A stretch of DNA of 64,000 nt from Antrodiella citrinella (lineage: Eukaryota; Basidiomycota; Agaricomycetes; Polyporales; Steccherinaceae): contig SGPM01000026.1 in NCBI GenBank assembly GCA_004802725.1, forward strand, positions 1-64,000. The letters are read 5' to 3'. The translations under genes were made by a program, and so were the position numbers. Shown one piece after another: positions 59,022 to 64,000 of the stretch (within the stretch, counting starts at the first letter, position 1; each line of letters begins with the position of its first letter). Below the pieces are notes generated by a model. The model made no database searches. It saw only the letters and a list, made by a program, of their open reading frames with translations, and was not told where the DNA came from.

Positions 59022-60158
59022 GGCGAGCAATTCCACTCGGTCGACAAATTGTTGTTGCTTCCCATGGCAAACCTCAATTCGATCCCACTGGCACATTTTA
59101 AACAGTAGCTGATAATTGGAGTGACCGAGGGTGTCGGCCTGTAATCCAAGGATGGCTGCATGCACATTCTGTGAGGTTCGGCGTTGAGTCCATGCGCGGC
59201 TATAAAGCTTGCATTGGACTTTGCGAAATCCATAAAATATGTACCCGTGACGGATGGAGACGAGAGCTGCGTTTAGCGCTGTCTACAGTGGGATTTGCCT
59301 TAGCTGACGACTGGCATCGCGACTTTTGCGCGGACTCTTGTTGTCGCGCTGGTTGCGACTTCAGGCGATGTGTATTGTATGATCAGGATTATGACTCGGA
59401 GGACATTGGTTGCATGGAAATGATGTGCTTGATTCGACTTGATGTTTACATAGATCTGTCACCAGTTATGAATACGCCTTATAGAAAATTCGATAGACCG
59501 AGGATTTTTTCGAATTGACATTCAGTCCGAGCACGCGTATTGCTGTTGCCACAGTTTCATTGAGGCGAACTATCTTGAATCCGTCGAAAGTATCACCTTG
59601 AATCATTCTTTCGAATTCACGCACCGTGCAAAACGCGATCGAGCCTACCCTAAATGTCTCACATGATCGTGACGCGGAGCCCGAAGTATGCCCGATGGTC
59701 CTCAGCCTTCAGACTCCCGTGGAGACTACGTCCACTGCATCCGAGCTCACAAAAAAAAAGAAGACAAACAAAAATCGTAGACACGGTCCATCCATTAACA
59801 ACTCTGAACAAATTTCGAACGAAGGACAGGTATAACATAGCTAGAGGAGAAGGAGAGCATGCATATAAAAAAGGAGGGATAAGTACTGGCTGTGGGTGAT
59901 ACTCCGGAGACCGATGGAGGGGTAAAGATTGACTGAGGGTGTGCGTAGGGTATAATATCTGATTGGAAAGTAAATAATGATTGGTTGGTATGTAGAGGGG
60001 AAGGATGATAACGGGATGGAGAGGGAATCTCTCGTAAGCGCGTGTTTGGATATCTATACTGCGGAGACCAATACACCGTCAACATTGATCAAAGGCTATA
60101 CGTGTAAAACTTCGACGTACCGTCTTCTACTCGTTCAGCTTTTCTCGGCCACCCTGGT
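59022..60158. other. Convergent 3' spacer of 1.1 kb
   Basis: Between the GMC gene stop and the stop of the minus-strand low-complexity gene. A-rich runs (for example near 59752) and short frames only; no gene is supported. Confidence 0.5.
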
Positions 60159-61889
60159 TCAGTATTCATCGATGTCCGGAATCTCGTCCATATCGAGCTG
60201 TCCAGGTTTCACAGTGGTCGACGAGGTAACGAGCTGGGCGGATATCAGAGGCTTCGACTCGAGCATGTTGACAATATCGAGCAAATCATCGTGGTGTGGA
60301 GTTACGACGTCTGGGGCATGGTGTTCGGTAACAGGATCAACCGACTCAGGCTCCACAGATGCCTCAGACTCCACCACAGATGCCTCTGGGGTCAAGTCGT
60401 GATGTTCTTCAACGTGCTCCTCGGGTTCGTCGTGTACGATAGGCTTGTCGAAGACATCATGCGTCTCGGGTTCCTGCACAAGTGGAGCTGCGTCGACGAG
60501 AGTAGCACTCGTAGTAGCGGACCCTTCCCGCTCCCGCTCAATGTCGACCTCCTGGGTGTCCTCGATCTCCGAATGCTCATCCTCGATCTCGGGATGGAGA
60601 TCTTCAGGTGATGTTGGAACATCTGGCTCCGCAGCCTTCGCCGCGGTGGCTTTCGCTTTCGCAGTGCCCGCAACTTTAGGCTTCGCCGTCGTCTTCGCAA
60701 TCTTGCTCGGATCACCTCTCGTAGCTGAAGTCTTTGCCGCTGTCGGCCTTGGAGGACTCGCCAAAGTAGGGGCCCTTGCCTTCGAGATGCTCGACGCGGT
60801 TGGTTTGCTAAGCCTCTCCGCCACATCGGGGCCGAGACTGTGCCGCTTGACAGGTGTGGGCACGGGAGAGGGCGCGTTGCGGGATCGTGCAAGTGAAGCC
60901 GCTGTGGGTGCGAAGAGACCGGAAGATGGAGTCTTCGCGGACGGTGTCTTTGGTCGAGAGGAAGAAGGTGTTTTAGAACGAGCTGGTGTCGACGGTACCG
61001 GTGTCTTGGGAATCGCCGGGGCGCGATTGGAGGCACTGGAAGAAGGTCTGGGACGACTTGTAGCTGCTGCTGCTCTCGCCATCGCACTAGGAGAGGCCTT
61101 GACCTGACTAGGCGGTGTTGACACCGATGAAGAGATTGCGGCGCTGAAGGATGACGGCGGTGATCTGCCTGGCGTGCGAGTAGTAGTTGACGTCTTCGCG
61201 ATCTTGGATGCCGAGCCTGCTTTAGCTTTAGATGGTGTGTTGAGTGCAGGGCGAATAGACTGCGAGCTTGCAAGCGGCTTCTTGACAGGTGCTAGCGGCA
61301 CAGGTTCGGGTATAGGGTCTGACTTCGGCGACTGCGGAGAGACAATGGCAATCTCTGGCTCCGCGAACGTGGTGGACTCCTCTTCCACAGCGGGTTCTGG
61401 GACACTTTCCACTACCACTGGTTCCGGCTCTAGTGAAGGTGCCTTTGTCGGTAACGTCACCTTGGGTATATCAGGTCGAACGCTGGCAATCGGCTCTTTA
61501 ACCTTTGGTGGCCACTCCCTCTTTTCCTTCACCTCCTCTTTCGCGGAGTCTCCCGTGATATGCGACGTGACGCTAGATGTCCGTGACAACAGGAGTGGGC
61601 CAGATGGGACAAGCGGTGGCGGAGGCGGCGTGCCAGTGAGCGACTGACGTTTGGTCTGTTGTTCAAACCGACCTATCAGATTTGCGACGCTTTGACGTGG
61701 TCGTTCATCTGGGAGAGGCCTGAGTTGGGGGCGAGGATCAGATGCTATATCGTGATCATAGTGACTGGGAAGCGTCGGCTTACATGGCGGATTAAATGGA
61801 ATGAATGAGACGTTCGTTGGATATTGCTGCGACGCAAACTCTCGCCCGCGAGAGTGTGGAAGACGTTGAGGACGGCGTTTACGTTGTTC
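60159..61889 (-). CDS. Long low-complexity protein with Ala/Pro/Ser centre and acidic tail
   Basis: Frame open for at least 570 codons. The N-terminal part has RPLPDERPRQSVANLIGRFEQQTKR, the only segment that looks like a folded or binding motif. The centre is rich in Pro, Ser, Thr, Ala and Lys (TPGRSPPSSFSAA, KTPSSSRPKTPSAKTPSSG), basic and probably disordered. The C-terminal third is acidic (HPEIEDEHSEIEDTQEVDIE) and ends LDMDEIPDIDEY. The basic middle and acidic tail suggest a cytoskeleton- or chromatin-binding adaptor, but this is composition only. The true start is not fixed: the frame stays open to about 61922 without an ATG, and the acceptor CACAACAG at 61890 suggests an upstream first exon. 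A candidate is the ATG near 62094. Confidence 0.7.
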   Translation of the reverse strand, partial: EQRKRRPQRLPHSRGREFASQQYPTNVSFIPFNPPCKPTLPSHYDHDIASDPRPQLRPLPDERPRQSVANLIGRFEQQTKRQSLTGTPPPPPLVPSGPLLLSRTSSVTSHITGDSAKEEVKEKREWPPKVKEPIASVRPDIPKVTLPTKAPSLEPEPVVVESVPEPAVEEESTTFAEPEIAIVSPQSPKSDPIPEPVPLAPVKKPLASSQSIRPALNTPSKAKAGSASKIAKTSTTTRTPGRSPPSSFSAAISSSVSTPPSQVKASPSAMARAAAATSRPRPSSSASNRAPAIPKTPVPSTPARSKTPSSSRPKTPSAKTPSSGLFAPTAASLARSRNAPSPVPTPVKRHSLGPDVAERLSKPTASSISKARAPTLASPPRPTAAKTSATRGDPSKIAKTTAKPKVAGTAKAKATAAKAAEPDVPTSPEDLHPEIEDEHSEIEDTQEVDIEREREGSATTSATLVDAAPLVQEPETHDVFDKPIVHDEPEEHVEEHHDLTPEASVVESEASVEPESVDPVTEHHAPDVVTPHHDDLLDIVNMLESKPLISAQLVTSSTTVKPGQLDMDEIPDIDEY

Positions 61890-62676
61890 CTGTTGTGAAA
61901 AGTGGGATGCAAGGGGATCAAGAGAGACGGATCGTCACGATGGATGTCAGTAACAGTGCACAGACGCCCGCCACCGTTATGACGGTGATAAACACGATTA
62001 CTAATCGCTTGTTATTTGGCTTTCCATTCTCAAGACACCCTCTTTCTCCGTGCACCAACCCCTCCGAACTTTGACAAGAAAAGTACGACGGACATATGGC
62101 TCTGACTCGATTAGAGTGTGACTGCCGACAGATGCAGTGTGCACGAGTCCGATGATCACCCCCAACAACCAAGCGAACAACTGAGGTTGAACGTTAAACT
62201 ATGTATGCACCTTCGCCCACACATATACTCTGTGCAGGTCAATCTTGAGCTGACAAGTCTCAGGTTTCAGATTTACTGTCGGACTTGCCGCCGCCGCCGC
62301 CTTACCTTGATTCTCGTCTGCCACATATGCGCTCAGTGCGCTGTGTTTACAACGTGCAACTGGTGCAGTATGCGTCGCTTGCTTCGAGCTTCATAGAACA
62401 CTGGAAAGTGGAGTGACTTTCCATTCTCGAGCTCTGCATCTGCAATGCCAATACACCTTCATTCCTGAGAAACACCATGCTACGTTGCAATACCTTCATT
62501 GCTGCACCTGGATCAAATCTTGGTTCAAGGACGCATCGGGGTCTAGGGATGACATCCGCGACTCACACGGCCTGTCAATGTTTCTGGCGATGGTCTGCGC
62601 CGCTCTACAGAAAAGGCAGAACGATTGAACTATCTGTCGTGGCTGACTAGTACCAGCTTCTCACTGACACTGCTGA
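61890..62676. other. Divergent promoter region
   Basis: Between the low-complexity gene and the membrane-protein gene. It probably contains the missing first exon of the former. No other gene is supported. Confidence 0.45.
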
Positions 62677-62683
62677 TATAAAG
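62677..62683 (+). promoter_or_regulatory. TATA box of the DUF6533-type gene
   Basis: TATAAAG, 48 bases before the proposed ATG at 62725. Good match to the consensus and suitable position, with a short leader. Confidence 0.5.
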
Positions 62684-62724
62684 GCGCATGTCCTGGGCAA
62701 CTCAACTCACTCATCTAGCCTACC

Positions 62725-64000
62725 ATGAGCGACGATTCAGTGTGAGTGGCACCTCGAAGTCGCTTGCATACTCGTTATTGACTATGTTTATCGAGCAGAT
62801 TTACAGAACACGCTTTTAGTTTTGTTGCTCTCGGCAAGTTATAACAATTGCCGTACACACATACTGTCATTGATGGGCCTGTTTCTCAGTGCAGTCATTT
62901 CCGGCTACGACATCTTGCTCACCTGTTCGCGCGAGCTCGAATGCATATGGCAGCGCAAACTCGGCATAGGGGCGGTTCTGTTCTTTGCCAATCGCTACTG
63001 CACTTTGGGTCGAACGCTACTAGAGTTCTTAATAACTATATATATTCCATCGTCAATCCTCGTAAGTGTTCTCGTCGAGGTTATCGTTTTATACAATCGT
63101 GATGCTGATTTTTGATCTCAGAGGTGCGTCGTCAGCAGGCAGTTCCGCTTGACGTACTTATCAGGTCCATAGCTGCAAAATAATGGTTCCAATCTGGTAC
63201 ATGTTGGAGGTAATAGGGCCGCTGAGCGTCGCAAGTCAGCGATCATCCATTGTACATCTTCCGATGCACTGCTGACCGCTATTCCACAGTCTTTTCGTCT
63301 TTTCGTGTCTGGGCAATATGCGGACGCAGATGGCTCCCTTTCTCCGTGGTCCTGGGGTTCAGTCTATTCGTCCCAGCGGCCACATTGGTAAACACCTTCA
63401 GACATATTCCCAAAGGGCTCCGATTCACGTCTCATCTTATAGTACACCTATGCTATTCCGAGAACAATGGAACTTATTCCCGCCTCTGACCCTGACGGTG
63501 GGTGTGCTCCGATGGCCAACACAATTCCGTATGAACAGTGAGCGTATTTCTGATTGGATCAATGACAACCGCGACTGACATGTCTCACTCTGTTTTGTGC
63601 AGCCGTATGTTATTACCTATACCATCGTGCTGTTTGCGCCGCTTATGATTCGCAGTTCCCGTCATTACGCGCTCTATCGCAATCGCAACGGACGCTCTCA
63701 TTCTGATCATAACCTGGACGAAGACCGCTGACATCTGGAAAGGCAGTGGCACGCATCGTGGTAATTTCAGATTGGTAAACCTATTGCTCAGAGATGGTAC
63801 GCTCGCATAAATAATTGAACTTGCGTTGTCAATGTCATTGACATCTTTCGTCTCGTGTCAGGAACCTTATACTTCTGGTAGGCCAATGCTGTCATCCGAT
63901 AGCAATACAAGTGCTGACGGTGCTTGATTTTCAGCTCGCTACTCGTTCTGAACATCGTCACACTGGCCCTCGATGTACTGCACAGTGTCAGTATGGCGCT
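62725..64000 (+). CDS. DUF6533-type basidiomycete membrane protein, 3' truncated by the window
   Basis: Multi-exon gene that runs off the right edge. The first exon is tiny (MSDDSV, then GTGAGT). Next comes the DUF6533 hallmark: a residue block YDILLTCSRELECIWQRKLG followed by GAVLFFANRYCTLG. Later exons give SSFRVWAICGRRWLPF, TDALILIITWTKTADIWKG, FRLVNLLLRDGTLYF and LLVLNIVTLALDVLHSVSMA. Together these suggest about seven membrane helices. Members are widespread in mushroom-forming fungi and of unknown function. No stop is expected before the window ends; the reading frame across 63100-63300 needs introns that I could not place exactly. Confidence 0.78.

Noticed and set aside
60392..61273. 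293-codon second frame within the low-complexity gene
   Set aside because: Same-strand shifted frame with Arg/Leu/His-rich composition, typical of a shadow in GC-rich repeats.

Overview
This window is nuclear DNA of a filamentous basidiomycete, most likely an Agaricomycete (mushroom-forming class). The evidence is: genes broken by many short introns (about 50-70 nt, GT..AG with CTRAY-like branch points); a DUF6533-type membrane protein, a small Zn2Cys6 protein and several proteins of unknown function whose type I associate with this group; and an aryl-alcohol-oxidase-type GMC enzyme. I cannot name the species. I see no CRISPR array, no rRNA, no convincing tRNA and no intact mobile element.

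Layout. 1-1644: no gene, a degenerate ~45-bp tandem repeat near the left edge. 1645-5073: aldo/keto reductase, then a one-exon membrane/coiled-coil protein of unknown function. 7452-9990: PX-like/PB1 protein. 10481-12577 (-) and 12846-13730 (+): dynactin actin-related protein ARP10 divergent from a secreted GPI-type cupredoxin-like gene that carries an in-frame TGA. 15432-15812 (-): tiny Zn2Cys6 protein in a gene-poor stretch. 18970-24895: FG nucleoporin NUP49/NUP58, arrestin-like protein, family-16 methyltransferase. 24895-26312: peroxisomal-type nucleotide carrier. 26592-31560: ATG22-like vacuolar effluxer divergent from MIC60. 31662-39277 (-): coiled-coil protein of unknown function and a full-length ABCC transporter. 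40920-43781: neutral trehalase. 44154-45618 (-): F-box-like protein. 48587-50096: MDR-type NADP oxidoreductase. 50807-52651 (-): ATG15 lipase. 53545-54416 (-): Ser/Pro-rich protein. 56671-59021: GMC oxidoreductase. 60159-61889 (-): long low-complexity protein. 62725 onward: DUF6533-type membrane protein running off the right edge.

Most genes are housekeeping (nuclear pore, dynactin, mitochondrial cristae, vacuole/autophagy, peroxisome, trehalose), and they do not form an evident metabolic cluster. The window does hold two vacuolar autophagy functions (ATG22, ATG15) and a possible vacuolar ABCC pump, but they are 10-25 kb apart and I take this as coincidence unless synteny shows otherwise.

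The observations most worth checking are about gene structure: a stop codon at the conserved Trp of the cupredoxin motif together with loss of copper ligands; two stop-free introns of exactly 60 nt in one gene, and a 51-nt one in another; a 9-nt microexon inside the trehalase catalytic signature; and a ~70-residue protein that is little more than a Zn2Cys6 domain. I found no clear sign of a wholly new multi-gene system.
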